The position numbers and the translations under genes are program-made. The notes beneath the pieces were generated by a model. It was not told the DNA's origin. It saw nothing but the letters and a program-made list of their open reading frames with translations, and did not search any database. A stretch of DNA of 64,000 nt. Source: Citromicrobium sp. (lineage in GTDB: Bacteria; Pseudomonadota; Alphaproteobacteria; Sphingomonadales; Sphingomonadaceae). This document shows positions 43,755-52,331 of this stretch, piece after piece (the stretch's first letter is position 1; the number at the start of each line of letters is the position of its first letter). The DNA is taken from the NCBI GenBank assembly GCA_002729695.1, contig PBYQ01000009.1, positions 9,248 to 73,247 on the forward strand, in the 5' to 3' direction.

Positions 43755-44162
43755 TTGCGCTACTGGCTTATGAAATCGGAACCCGACGTTTACGGTTGGG
43801 ACGATCTGGAACGGGAAGGCGAAGGCATCTGGGATGGTGTGCGCAGCCATCAGGCGAAGAACAATCTGGTCGCTATGGAAGTAGGCGATCAGGCATTCTT
43901 CTATCACTCGAACATCGGTCGCGAGATCGTCAGAATCGTCGAAATCAGCAAAGCCGGGCTGACCGATCCGACGGACGAGACCGGCAAGTGGGCGGCGGTA
44001 AAGGTGAAGCCGAAGACCAAGCTGCCGAGCGTCGTTACGTTGAAGCAGGTGAAGGCCGAGCCGCGGCTCGCCGACATGCAGCTCGTAAAGCTCTCTCGCC
44101 TTTCCGTGTGCGAAGTGATGCCCGACGAATGGTCGCTGATCCTCGAAATGGCGGGCGTCTGA
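43755..44162 (+). CDS. EVE-domain protein (PUA-like, modified-base binding)
   Basis: 135 residues. Starts with TTG 43755, judged from the family N-terminus YWLMKSEPDVYGWDDL and from GGGAG 8-10 nt upstream. DGVRSHQAKNNLVAMEVGDQAFFYHSN and the strand EWSLILEMAGV complete an EVE fold. EVE/THYN1 proteins bind modified cytosines or modified RNA bases, and some are linked to modification-dependent restriction; no such partner is visible here, so a housekeeping RNA role is equally possible. Confidence 0.92.
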   Translation: MRYWLMKSEPDVYGWDDLEREGEGIWDGVRSHQAKNNLVAMEVGDQAFFYHSNIGREIVRIVEISKAGLTDPTDETGKWAAVKVKPKTKLPSVVTLKQVKAEPRLADMQLVKLSRLSVCEVMPDEWSLILEMAGV

Positions 44163-44287
44163 TTTCTTGTCGCAAGCGGAGGTCGCTCTGGCGCAACTGC
44201 CCCCTCGAACAGGAACGTAAGGGACTGTTTCTCCGTTTCTTTTGCACATCGGTAATCACACCGACGCACTGAAAATGGAGAGCTGAA

Positions 44288-44458
44288 ATGGGTGAACTCA
44301 AGAGCAAGGTCGAAGGCAACGTCAACGAAGCTATTGGCAAGGCCAAGCAGCAGTCGAACGATCCGGAAACCCGCGCCGACGGCAAGGGCCAGGAAGTCAA
44401 GGGCAAGGCCCAGCAGGCCAAGGGCGAAGTGCAGGGTGCCCTCGGCGACGATATCTGA
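44288..44458 (+). CDS. CsbD-like stress-response protein
   Basis: 56 residues, shorter than most gene callers accept. The sequence LKSKVEGNVNEAIGKAKQQ ... GKGQEVKGKAQQAKGEVQGALG has the G-K-A/K repeats of CsbD proteins: hydrophilic and probably disordered. CsbD genes are typically induced by general stress. GGAGAGCTGAA precedes the ATG. A strong terminator follows, so it forms its own unit. Confidence 0.88.
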   Translation: MGELKSKVEGNVNEAIGKAKQQSNDPETRADGKGQEVKGKAQQAKGEVQGALGDDI

Positions 44459-44483
44459 TCATCACGCGCAAAACGACAAAAAA

Positions 44484-44515
44484 GGGGCGGTACCTTACAG
44501 GTGCCGCCCTTTTTC
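44484..44515 (+). terminator. Rho-independent terminator after the CsbD-like gene
   Basis: GGGCGGTACC pairs with GGTGCCGCCC (one G-T pair) around a CTTACA-type loop, with A-runs before and TTTTT after. It could also serve the convergent ThDP enzyme gene, whose stop is at 44524. Confidence 0.9.
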
Positions 44516-44523
44516 TATGCGCC

Positions 44524-46191
44524 TCACCCCTTGGCCCGAAGACCTGATACGGTCGCGCCACTGGCGGCGAGCTGCTCGATGTCGATCTTCGCGTGGATCA
44601 GCCGTATCCCCGACCGCCCCTGAGCCTCCACAAGTGCGTCTTTAAAGGCCTGTGTGGTTTCCGCCGCCGCGCTCCAGGCGCCGAAGCTTGCCGCGAACGC
44701 AGCAAAGTCTGGATTGGCGAGGAGAGTAGCCGAGACGCGCTCGGGAAACTCGCGTTCCTGATGCATCCTGATCGTTCCATAGCCGCTGTTATCGACGACG
44801 ATCACGATCAGATTGCACCCGGCCTGCGCCGCGCTCGCCAGTTCCTGGCCATTCATCAGGAAATCACCGTCTCCGGCGATGGCCACGACGGTGCGTTCGG
44901 GAAGACGCTTCGCCGCCGCAACCGCAGCCGGCACCCCGTAGCCCATTGCACCGCACGTCGGGGCAAGCTGGCTCGGGTACCCTGCGTAGCGCCAGTAGCG
45001 GTGCCACCAGCCCGCGTAGTTGCCCGCTCCGTTGCAGATGATCGTATCCGCTGGATACGTATCGCGCATGAACTGGACGCATGCAGCAAGATCGAGCGGA
45101 TAGGTGTCGCTTGGATGGGCGGTCGCCCAATCCTGCCACTCGCGGTTGGCCTGCGCCCCCGCGTCGAAGGTTAGCGGGTCCTCGCCCGCCCAGAGCGCTG
45201 CACTCTCGGCAAATTCATCCATGCTCGCGCAGATCGCCAGATCGGCCGGATAGACTCGTCCCAGTTCCTCAGGATCGGGATAGACGTGGATGAGCTTGCG
45301 GTCTTTGTCGACCAGCGGCGGCACCGTGTAGCCGTCGGTGGTAGCTTCTCCCAACCGCGCCCCGACGACCAGAAGCAGATCGGCTGTCTTCACGCGTTCG
45401 ACCAGCTTCGGATTGGGACCATAACCCATGTTACCGGCGTAGACCGGCGATGACGGGGAGATGGCATCCTGCCTGCGGAAAGCCGTTGCCACGGGAAGTC
45501 CAAGCTTTTCGGCAAAGAGCTGGAAGTACTCCCGGGCCTTCGCGTTCCAGCCGGCCCCTCCGATAATGGCCAGCGGGGCGGCCGCGTCCTCGATGAGCGA
45601 CATCATCGTCTGCATGGCGTCGGGGCATGGTGCCTGCGCGGGGCGCGCCACCTGCCCGCGCGGGAGAGCGCTGGTCGCGTCGTAGAGCATGTCCTCGGGC
45701 AGGGCGAGGACCACTGGTCCCGGACGACCGGAGATCGCGGTCGAATAGGCGCGTGCGATATATTCCGGGATGCGGTCGGCACTGTCGATCCGCGCAGCCC
45801 ACTTGCAGATCGGATCGAAGAACGCCGGGAAGTCGATTTCCTGAAAGCCCTCGCGGTCGCGCATGCCGCGCGCGACATCGCCGATGAACAGGATCATCGG
45901 CTGGCTGTCCTGATGCGCGACATGCACGCCGATGCTGGCATTTGTCGCACCGGGGCCGCGCGTTACGAAAGCGATACCGGGGCGCCCTGTCATCGCTCCG
46001 TCCGCGCACGCCATGAAGGCGACACCGCCCTCCTGCCGGCAGGTCATCACATCGATCTGCAGACGGTCGACGAGAGCGTCGAGAACCGGGAGGAAACTCT
46101 CGCCCGGGACGGTGAAGATGCGATCGCAGCCCTGTTCTGCAAGGCAATCGACGAGCAGGCGTGCGGCCTGCGGAGTAGTGCTGTCAGCCAT
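44524..46191 (-). CDS. Thiamine-diphosphate enzyme of the acetolactate synthase-like family
   Basis: 555 residues with three domains. The PYR domain contains VMTCRQEGGVAFMACADG with the catalytic Glu and VTRGPGATNASIGVHVA; the central domain binds a nucleotide-like fold; the PP domain has AIAGDGDFLMNGQELA (GDG...N ThDP-Mg motif). It differs from IlvB in lacking an adjacent regulatory subunit, and it carries neither a quinone tail nor an oxalyl-CoA motif I can name. Possible roles include an acetolactate synthase-like or 2-oxo acid decarboxylase. It stands alone. Confidence 0.85.
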   Translation of the reverse strand: MADSTTPQAARLLVDCLAEQGCDRIFTVPGESFLPVLDALVDRLQIDVMTCRQEGGVAFMACADGAMTGRPGIAFVTRGPGATNASIGVHVAHQDSQPMILFIGDVARGMRDREGFQEIDFPAFFDPICKWAARIDSADRIPEYIARAYSTAISGRPGPVVLALPEDMLYDATSALPRGQVARPAQAPCPDAMQTMMSLIEDAAAPLAIIGGAGWNAKAREYFQLFAEKLGLPVATAFRRQDAISPSSPVYAGNMGYGPNPKLVERVKTADLLLVVGARLGEATTDGYTVPPLVDKDRKLIHVYPDPEELGRVYPADLAICASMDEFAESAALWAGEDPLTFDAGAQANREWQDWATAHPSDTYPLDLAACVQFMRDTYPADTIICNGAGNYAGWWHRYWRYAGYPSQLAPTCGAMGYGVPAAVAAAKRLPERTVVAIAGDGDFLMNGQELASAAQAGCNLIVIVVDNSGYGTIRMHQEREFPERVSATLLANPDFAAFAASFGAWSAAAETTQAFKDALVEAQGRSGIRLIHAKIDIEQLAASGATVSGLRAKG

Positions 46192-46328
46192 GCGATGCCC
46201 CTAGAACGCGAGGTTGAGCGGGGCAATCCAGTGCGTGCGTTAAGGATCAGTGGCCTGCTGTGTCCCAACCGCGGACGCAGGCGACTGTGCGCTCGCCAAT
46301 CCTTACCGAAAAGTTAATCACGATCCGC

Positions 46329-46520
46329 ATGAGACGCTCACTTGTCCTGACAAACGAATCCGCGCGGCACCCGTTTCGCGCATCCCTGATGGTGCGGCCA
46401 GATCTGCAACGCGACCGAATGACGCGCGCCACGCGCTGGTCGCTGTCGCAGAACGACTGGGTCGGTTTTCTGGGTGCCTACGTCGCCTGTCTGGTCGGCG
46501 CGCTGGTCTTCATCTTCTGA
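46329..46520 (+). CDS. Small C-tail membrane protein, function unknown
   Basis: 63 residues if started at ATG 46329; an upstream GTG at 46260 would add 23 residues. The N-terminal two thirds are basic (RMRRSLVLTNESARHPFRA..) and the end WVGFLGAYVACLVGALVFIF is one membrane helix. The ribosome site is weak. It is convergent with the MFS gene, 4 bases apart at the stops. Confidence 0.45.
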   Translation: MRRSLVLTNESARHPFRASLMVRPDLQRDRMTRATRWSLSQNDWVGFLGAYVACLVGALVFIF

Positions 46521-46524
46521 ACGA

Positions 46525-47844
46525 TCAATCCTGATCCAGATGCAGGCTCGGCAGGTGCTCCTCGGCGTATAGCTTGCGTGCCGCCCAGCTCGTCATCAGG
46601 CAGAGTATCACCCCCGCCAGAAGCTGTTCCTCGATCCCGATCCCCACGATCGACATCAGGATTGCCAGCAGCGCTCCGCCGACCATGAACACCGAACTGA
46701 TCATATTGGTCGCCGCGATCGTGCGCGATGCCCTGTCGCGCGCCACTCGAGTCGTAAGAAACGCGTAAAGCGGAACGACGAAAGATCCGCCGGCTATCGC
46801 GATCAGGAGCAGGTTGACGAGCAGCACCCACGCCAAGGGAAACGCGAGAAATTCCGGAATGGTCAGCAATTCGCCTTCGAACCCGGTCGGCCACTGGCGC
46901 ACGAAGAGGTAGAACAGGAGGATGAAGAAACCCATCGCGATGACCGAAACGGGGGCGTATCGCGCGGAGACTTCACCTTTGAGCAGGTGGTTGATGATCA
47001 CCGACCCGATCGCGATCCCGATGGAGAACATCACGATGAACAGCGTCGCAACCTCCTTGCTCGCGTAAATCACGTTCTTCGCCAAAGGCGGAAACTGGAT
47101 GAACAGGATCGCGCCCACGGTCCAGAAAACGCTGATCGCGATCGTGGCGAGGTAGATCACGCGATCCTTCAACACGAACTGGACGAGTGCTGCAGACGAC
47201 CGGAAGATGTTCCAGTCGATGGGCTCTATCGTACCCATCGCCGGGGCTGGGGGAATGCTGCGACTCACCCGGTAACCGACCAGCGCGGTAACCAGAATCA
47301 GCACCATGGCGACCTCGACCGGGATCCAGCCTGCCAGGATCGTGCCGCAAAGGATGGCAAGATAGGTGCCCGCTTCGATCAGGCCGGTCCCCGCCAGCAC
47401 CTCCTGCTTGTGCAGGTGCTGCGGCAGGATCGAATACTTGATCGGCCCGAGAAAGGTCGATTGCACGCCTGCCAGGAACAGCGCGAACAGCATCAGCGGG
47501 ATCGCGAAAGCGTGGATAAGGATGCCCTGCCACGCCAGGAAAAGCCCTGCCGCACCAAGGCTCATCAGCATGATCTCGCACAGCTTCACCGTGCGGATGA
47601 TCTTCGCCTTGTCTCGCATGTCCGCGAGTTGGCCCGAAATTGCCGAGGCGAAGATGAAAGGTGCGATGAACAGCGCAGACGCGATTGCGCTGAACTGGGT
47701 CTCGGCTTCCGGGTCGTTGTAGACCGCGTAAACCACGAAAAGCACCATCGCGGTCTTGTAGAGATTGTCGTTGAAAGCGTTGAGCAACTGGGTGCAGAAC
47801 AACGGCAGGAAGCGCCGCCGCCTCAGCAGTCTCAACGTCGTCAT
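46525..47844 (-). CDS. MFS transporter resembling lysophospholipid carrier LplT
   Basis: 439 residues, 12 membrane helices. The N-terminus FLPLFCTQLLNAFNDNLYKT with QLLNAFNDN is shared by LplT and by the MFS half of LplT-acyltransferase fusions; LGPIKYSILPQHL is a second shared motif. LplT flips lysophospholipids inward for re-acylation. No acyltransferase is fused or next to it here, so its partner is elsewhere. CGGAGTG before ATG 47844 supports the start. Divergent from pgsA, also a phospholipid gene. Confidence 0.85.
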   Translation of the reverse strand: MTTLRLLRRRRFLPLFCTQLLNAFNDNLYKTAMVLFVVYAVYNDPEAETQFSAIASALFIAPFIFASAISGQLADMRDKAKIIRTVKLCEIMLMSLGAAGLFLAWQGILIHAFAIPLMLFALFLAGVQSTFLGPIKYSILPQHLHKQEVLAGTGLIEAGTYLAILCGTILAGWIPVEVAMVLILVTALVGYRVSRSIPPAPAMGTIEPIDWNIFRSSAALVQFVLKDRVIYLATIAISVFWTVGAILFIQFPPLAKNVIYASKEVATLFIVMFSIGIAIGSVIINHLLKGEVSARYAPVSVIAMGFFILLFYLFVRQWPTGFEGELLTIPEFLAFPLAWVLLVNLLLIAIAGGSFVVPLYAFLTTRVARDRASRTIAATNMISSVFMVGGALLAILMSIVGIGIEEQLLAGVILCLMTSWAARKLYAEEHLPSLHLDQD

Positions 47845-47967
47845 AAATCACTCCGGTGCGCCGTCGGCGCTTCAAGCCGACCCCGTTAGAGCAGCGCGAG
47901 GCGCCACGCAAAGGGCACATCCTGCTTTTTCTGGGAGCGTGCATCGTCTAGGTGCATTGATGACCCA

Positions 47968-48537
47968 ATGCTGACTCTTCCCAACATCCTCACCCTGTCG
48001 CGAATCTTCGCGGTTCCGCTCCTCGTGCTGTTCCTGTGGTGGCCGGACTGGCAGCTTGGCTATGCGATCGGCTTTTTGCTGTACTGCGCAGCGGCGATCA
48101 CCGATTATTTCGACGGAATGCTGGCGCGTTCGCAGGGGACCGTCTCGAAGCTCGGCCAGTTCCTCGATCCGATCGCGGACAAGATCATGGTTGCCGCCGT
48201 CATCCTGATATTGACCGCCAAGGGCGGCCTTACCGGTCCGATCGTGGGCGACGCACATGTCGTTGCCGGGCTGATCATCCTGATGCGCGAGATCATCGTA
48301 TCGGGCCTGCGCGAGTTTCTCGGCGGCATTCAGGTCTCCGTGCCGGTGACCCGGCTCGCCAAGTGGAAAACTACGCTGCAGATGATCGCCCTTGGGCTGC
48401 TGATCTTCGCCGGTGTGCTGCCCGAAATAGAGCCGATCCGCTGGTTCGGTCTCGCTTCGCTCTGGATTGCCGCGGTTCTGACCTGCGTCACGGGATACGG
48501 CTACCTCAGGGTGGGTCTTCGGCACATGGACACCTGA
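47968..48537 (+). CDS. pgsA: CDP-diacylglycerol-glycerol-3-phosphate 3-phosphatidyltransferase
   Basis: 189 residues, four or five membrane helices. It has the full CDP-alcohol phosphotransferase motif: DYFDGMLARS, then GQFLDPIADK (DGxxAR..G..D..D). N-terminus LTLPNILTLSRIFAVPLLV is characteristic. It makes phosphatidylglycerophosphate from CDP-diacylglycerol supplied by CdsA. Confidence 0.96.
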   Translation: MLTLPNILTLSRIFAVPLLVLFLWWPDWQLGYAIGFLLYCAAAITDYFDGMLARSQGTVSKLGQFLDPIADKIMVAAVILILTAKGGLTGPIVGDAHVVAGLIILMREIIVSGLREFLGGIQVSVPVTRLAKWKTTLQMIALGLLIFAGVLPEIEPIRWFGLASLWIAAVLTCVTGYGYLRVGLRHMDT

Positions 48538-48570
48538 GCAAAAAAACTCGCCCGCGTTTATCAGTGAATA

Positions 48571-49725
48571 ATGGTTGCCGATGTACATGGGGGCATGGCG
48601 ACACTTCCTGCATCCGGGTTCGACGAAACTTCCGCTGGCATTCTCCAGCGCATCGGCCTGTTCCGGGCACGGATATTCGACGCCGACGATAACGAAGCGC
48701 CGTTTTCCGCCAGTTTACCGAAGGTCGATCCGAAGGCGCGACGCCGACTTCTGAATGATATCAGCAGCTTCCTGATCGACCACGATCTGGATGTGAACCC
48801 CGTCACGCTTGCCGCAGCACACGAAGCCTGCTCGGGTTTGAACCCGGCCTTTGCGCGCAGCGTCAAACAGCAGGACGAAGCAGGGGAGCCCGTCACCCAG
48901 AGCTGGCTGGAAGAGGTTTCGGCGACAGATCCATCCTCGGAGAATCGGTCGCTCGAAAATCTTGCGACGAAGCTGGAACGCGGGATCGAAGATCTTTCAC
49001 GGGCGACCAAGACCGCGCGCGAAGCCACGTCCGAATATGGCGACGAGCTGGAACGCAGGGTCGATCATCTCAATTCGTCGCTCGACACAACGGGTCTGAT
49101 CGCGAGTCTTTCGGATTTCGCGAAGGAGATGCTTGCCCGATCCCGCCAGGCAGAGGAAAATCTGCGTGCCAGCGAGCAGGAAACAGCTCGCCTGCGCAAG
49201 AACCTAGACCGTGCGCGCAAGGATGCGGAGGTCGATTACCTGACCGGTCTGCCGAACAGGCGCGCATTCGAAGAAGCGCTGCGGGTTGAATATGCCCAGG
49301 CGACGCGCAACCGCCATCCCTTGAGCGTGGCCTATTGCGATATCGACCACTTCAAGGCGATCAACGATACCCATGGTCACGAGGCGGGCGACCGGATTAT
49401 CCGTCAGGTTGCCGACAATCTGTCCGCCCTTTGCGGCAAGGATTGTTACATCGCGCGCCATGGCGGCGAGGAGTTTGCCCTCCTGTTCCGCGGTATCGCG
49501 CCCGAGGAGGCGCTGGAATTGCTGGACGGCGCACGCGCGGAACTTGCTGCCCGGCGCATGATCAACCGGCGAACCGACAAACCGTTCGGGCAGGTGACTT
49601 TTTCCGGCGGCGTAGCCAATGTTGTGAGCTACGCCGATCCGAGAGAAGCCCTCGCCGCGGCAGACGAGGCGCTCTACCGATCCAAGGAGGGCGGTCGCAA
49701 CCAGATCAGGTTGGCGGACGCCTGA
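48571..49725 (+). CDS. Soluble diguanylate cyclase (GGDEF domain, GGEEF signature)
   Basis: 384 residues from ATG 48571 (ATG 48595 is an alternative). The first 180 residues are an unassigned helical region, with a coiled coil just before the catalytic domain (RSRQAEENLRASEQETARL). The GGDEF domain shows DYLTGLPNRRAFEEAL, CDIDHFKAINDTHGHEAGD and ARHGGEEFALLF. No RxxD inhibition site lies at the usual position. It should make cyclic-di-GMP. It begins 34 bases after pgsA and has no membrane helices. Confidence 0.93.
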   Translation: MVADVHGGMATLPASGFDETSAGILQRIGLFRARIFDADDNEAPFSASLPKVDPKARRRLLNDISSFLIDHDLDVNPVTLAAAHEACSGLNPAFARSVKQQDEAGEPVTQSWLEEVSATDPSSENRSLENLATKLERGIEDLSRATKTAREATSEYGDELERRVDHLNSSLDTTGLIASLSDFAKEMLARSRQAEENLRASEQETARLRKNLDRARKDAEVDYLTGLPNRRAFEEALRVEYAQATRNRHPLSVAYCDIDHFKAINDTHGHEAGDRIIRQVADNLSALCGKDCYIARHGGEEFALLFRGIAPEEALELLDGARAELAARRMINRRTDKPFGQVTFSGGVANVVSYADPREALAAADEALYRSKEGGRNQIRLADA

Positions 49726-49734
49726 GCGATAAAT

Positions 49735-50712
49735 CTAGACCGCTGCGCTCAAGGCTTCGCGAAAGATATGCCGCGTGCGTCTGAGTACACGGCGTGCGGG
49801 TAGCGCAGGGGCCTGCGCGCTGTCGTTCTGGTGAAATGACAGCCCAAGATCGGCGACCAGCGTCGAAACCTCCTCGCAAGTCGAGGCCTGCGGTCGGATC
49901 ATGTCGGGTATGAGCCCAAGATCGAGATGGGTAAGGCCGAACTGAAACAGCTCGCGAAACGCCAATCTTTCGCTCAGCCCCTTGCCCACCCGGAAATCTT
50001 GCGCGGTCGCCAGCCGCTCCAGAGCGTCGTCGATCCGGCTCATATGGCGTTTCTCGGCAGAGCGGACGCGGTTCTTTACCACCACCCATTCGATCCGCCC
50101 CATCTGCTGCGCAAGCTTCTCTTCGCGAAGGGCAGCAACGGTCTGTCCGAAGCAGCCGGCGCGATCGGGCATGCCGCCCACCGGATTTACACGGCCGAGT
50201 AATTCCAGATCGAGGAACGAGGCGTTGACCGGCGTCACGAGCGTGTCGGCCAGAGCGACCACGCGGCGGAATATCGGAGAATCGGCCCCGGCGGCATCCA
50301 GGATGACGAAATCGGCATCCGCGCCCAGTCTTGCAATCGTTTGATACAGGCAGGCTGTGCTTGGCTGGTCGACCACCCCGAACTGGGGCATCGGCAGCGC
50401 GACGCCCAGATTCCCGGCAGTACCATTGCGATAGGATAGGCCCCGCTCCAGCGTCCGCTGGCGCCGATCGAGGTCGATCGCGACCACCCGCGCTCCCGCA
50501 TGGGCAAGGGCAACCGAAACATGGAAGGCCAGCGTCGACTTGCCGACGCCGCCTTTTTCGTTGGCGAAGGTGACGATGTGGGGGTGCAGAGCAGGGCGCT
50601 TGGCCAGATCGGCGATCACGTTGTGAGGAATCTCGTCCTCGCCCACGCGTGGATTGATCCGCGCGTTGGCCTCACGCGGGACCGAGATGCCAGTTGCCGA
50701 ATACGTCCCCAT
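49735..50712 (-). CDS. MipZ-like ParA-family ATPase
   Basis: 325 residues from ATG 50712, taken because GGGGGA lies about 10 nt upstream; TTG 50739 and ATG 50721 are alternatives. Deviant Walker A NEKGGVGKSTLAFH (near residue 55), VVAIDLDRRQRTLERGL, VILDAAGADSP, and GLSERLAFRELFQFGLTHLDL resemble MipZ, the gradient-forming inhibitor of FtsZ in alphaproteobacteria. It is longer than Caulobacter MipZ, with a 40-residue N-terminal extension and a basic C-terminal tail (LPARRVLRRTRHIFRE). Division-site placement is likely but inferred. Confidence 0.82.
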   Translation of the reverse strand: MGTYSATGISVPREANARINPRVGEDEIPHNVIADLAKRPALHPHIVTFANEKGGVGKSTLAFHVSVALAHAGARVVAIDLDRRQRTLERGLSYRNGTAGNLGVALPMPQFGVVDQPSTACLYQTIARLGADADFVILDAAGADSPIFRRVVALADTLVTPVNASFLDLELLGRVNPVGGMPDRAGCFGQTVAALREEKLAQQMGRIEWVVVKNRVRSAEKRHMSRIDDALERLATAQDFRVGKGLSERLAFRELFQFGLTHLDLGLIPDMIRPQASTCEEVSTLVADLGLSFHQNDSAQAPALPARRVLRRTRHIFREALSAAV

Positions 50713-50910
50713 CGCCGCCATTCCCCCGCACGCGTTCAATCGACCGGGACCGCAAGTCCAAGGTCATGATACAGTGGCGCGCCCCGTTCACACCAATAAC
50801 GGAGTCGGGGAAACGCCAGGTACGGAGCGGGTGTGTGCCATAAGGGCAGGCCCGGAGTCTCGACTTTTCAATAGAATTTTTTGGGTCGCCCGTTGACTTG
50901 GGCGCAATTT

Positions 50911-51807
50911 TCAACCTGCGCGCAGCTCTTCGGCAAGGAGTTCGAAATCGCTCTGGCGGGGTGAATTTTTACGCCAAATCAGGGCGATGTCGCGGGTGGC
51001 GGCCGGCGAATCCAGCGGCCGCGCAATCACGCTGGTTCCGTTCAGGATGCCCGCTTCCAGCGCCATCTCGGGCAGCATCGTCACCCCCAGACCGTTGTCG
51101 ACCATCTGGACGAGCGTGTGCAGGCTGGTGCCGATCATGCTGGTCGCCGCGCGCAATTCCGGCCGGTTGCAGGCGGCGAGCGCGTGCTCTTTCAGGCAGT
51201 GCCCGTCTTCGAGCAGCAGCAAGCGCCCGTCTTCGATCGTTTCGGGGCGGATTTCCTCGGGCAATTCGCGCGGCTCGTCCCCTGGATAGGCGACGAAAAA
51301 GCGGTCTTCGGCGATGATCGCCTGCTCTGCCTCGCCGGTGGGAAAGGGCAGGGCAAGCAGCACGCAGTCGACCCTGCCGTGGTGAAGCGATTCGACGGCG
51401 TCGCTGCTGGTCTCCTCGCGCAGGAACAGTTCCAGTTCGGGGCGCTCCTTGCGCAGGCGCGGGAGGATGCGCGGCAGCAGGAACGGCGCAATCGTGGGGA
51501 TCACGCTCATCCGCAGCGTCCCGGTCAGCGGCTGGCCGGCGGCGCGCACGAGGTCGGAAAGGTCTTCCGCCTGACGCAGCAGCGCGTGCGCCTTTTCGAC
51601 CACTTGCTGACCCAGCGGAGTGAAGCGGACCACCCGGCGGCTGCGCTCAACCAGCGTTACGTCGAGCAGTGTCTCCAACTCGCGGATGCCGGCGGAGAGC
51701 GTGGATTGCGAAACGAAGCTCGCTTCTGCCGCGCGACCGAAATGGCCATGCTCGTGCAGCGCCACGAGATATTGCAACTGGCGAATTGTGGGCAGGTAGG
51801 TGGACAT
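50911..51807 (-). CDS. oxyR: Hydrogen peroxide sensor OxyR (LysR family)
   Basis: 298 residues. N-terminal winged HTH (LQYLVALHEHGHFGRAAEA, SQSTLSAGIRELE). The regulatory domain has LLLEDGHCLKEHALAACN, where the two cysteines are nine residues apart exactly as the redox pair Cys199/Cys208 of E. coli OxyR. TSLHTLVQMVDNGLGVTMLPEMA is also typical. It would activate peroxide defence. No catalase or ahpC is adjacent. Confidence 0.94.
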   Translation of the reverse strand: MSTYLPTIRQLQYLVALHEHGHFGRAAEASFVSQSTLSAGIRELETLLDVTLVERSRRVVRFTPLGQQVVEKAHALLRQAEDLSDLVRAAGQPLTGTLRMSVIPTIAPFLLPRILPRLRKERPELELFLREETSSDAVESLHHGRVDCVLLALPFPTGEAEQAIIAEDRFFVAYPGDEPRELPEEIRPETIEDGRLLLLEDGHCLKEHALAACNRPELRAATSMIGTSLHTLVQMVDNGLGVTMLPEMALEAGILNGTSVIARPLDSPAATRDIALIWRKNSPRQSDFELLAEELRAG

Positions 51808-51872
51808 GGATTTCGCGCTATCGCCTGGTCGTGGCTTTGTCGAAGGGTAGCAGGGCGGGATTAGGGGAGCGG

Positions 51873-52331
51873 CTATTCTTTGAATTCGACGCGAATGGCG
51901 ACGAAGGGCTCGGTTCCGAGATTTCGAACAGCGTGCAGGCCTTCCGGGCCCATCTCCTCGGTCGCATCAGCGGGCATAAGCGGCACGTCGATTCGCTGCC
52001 TCTCCACTGGGTGCCCTCCGACCAGTTCATAAACGACATAAACGAGCGGCTGCGGCTTTTCGATAATCATGATGCTGGGATAGGCGTGCTCGTGCACCGG
52101 CTCGGTCGCACCAGGGGCGATTTCCACTCTCAGCACGCGGACGGCATCGGTCTCGAACAGTACCTTATGGCTGTCAGGTGCTGCGGCGACCGCATCGAAG
52201 TCGATTGCCTCGCCGTCATACGCCTGCGCATGTGCCGACACCGTCAGCAGAAGCGTGACGATTGCAAGCGGTGCGACAAAACGACGGATACCGCTTGTCA
52301 GCGATGTCCGGCGATCATTGCGTTGACCCAT
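51873..52331 (-). CDS. Secreted single-domain cupin protein
   Basis: 152 residues from ATG 52331, decided by the strong GGAGGAGG 8 nt upstream. A signal peptide ends near SAHAQAY; a cupin barrel follows with the metal motif VEIAPGATEPVHEHAYPSIM in part (two His) and the second motif EGLHAVRNLGTEPFVAI. Substrate and metal are unknown; the stand-alone periplasmic location is unusual. It overlaps the end of rnd by 17 nt and is probably co-transcribed. Confidence 0.82.
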   Translation of the reverse strand: MGQRNDRRTSLTSGIRRFVAPLAIVTLLLTVSAHAQAYDGEAIDFDAVAAAPDSHKVLFETDAVRVLRVEIAPGATEPVHEHAYPSIMIIEKPQPLVYVVYELVGGHPVERQRIDVPLMPADATEEMGPEGLHAVRNLGTEPFVAIRVEFKE

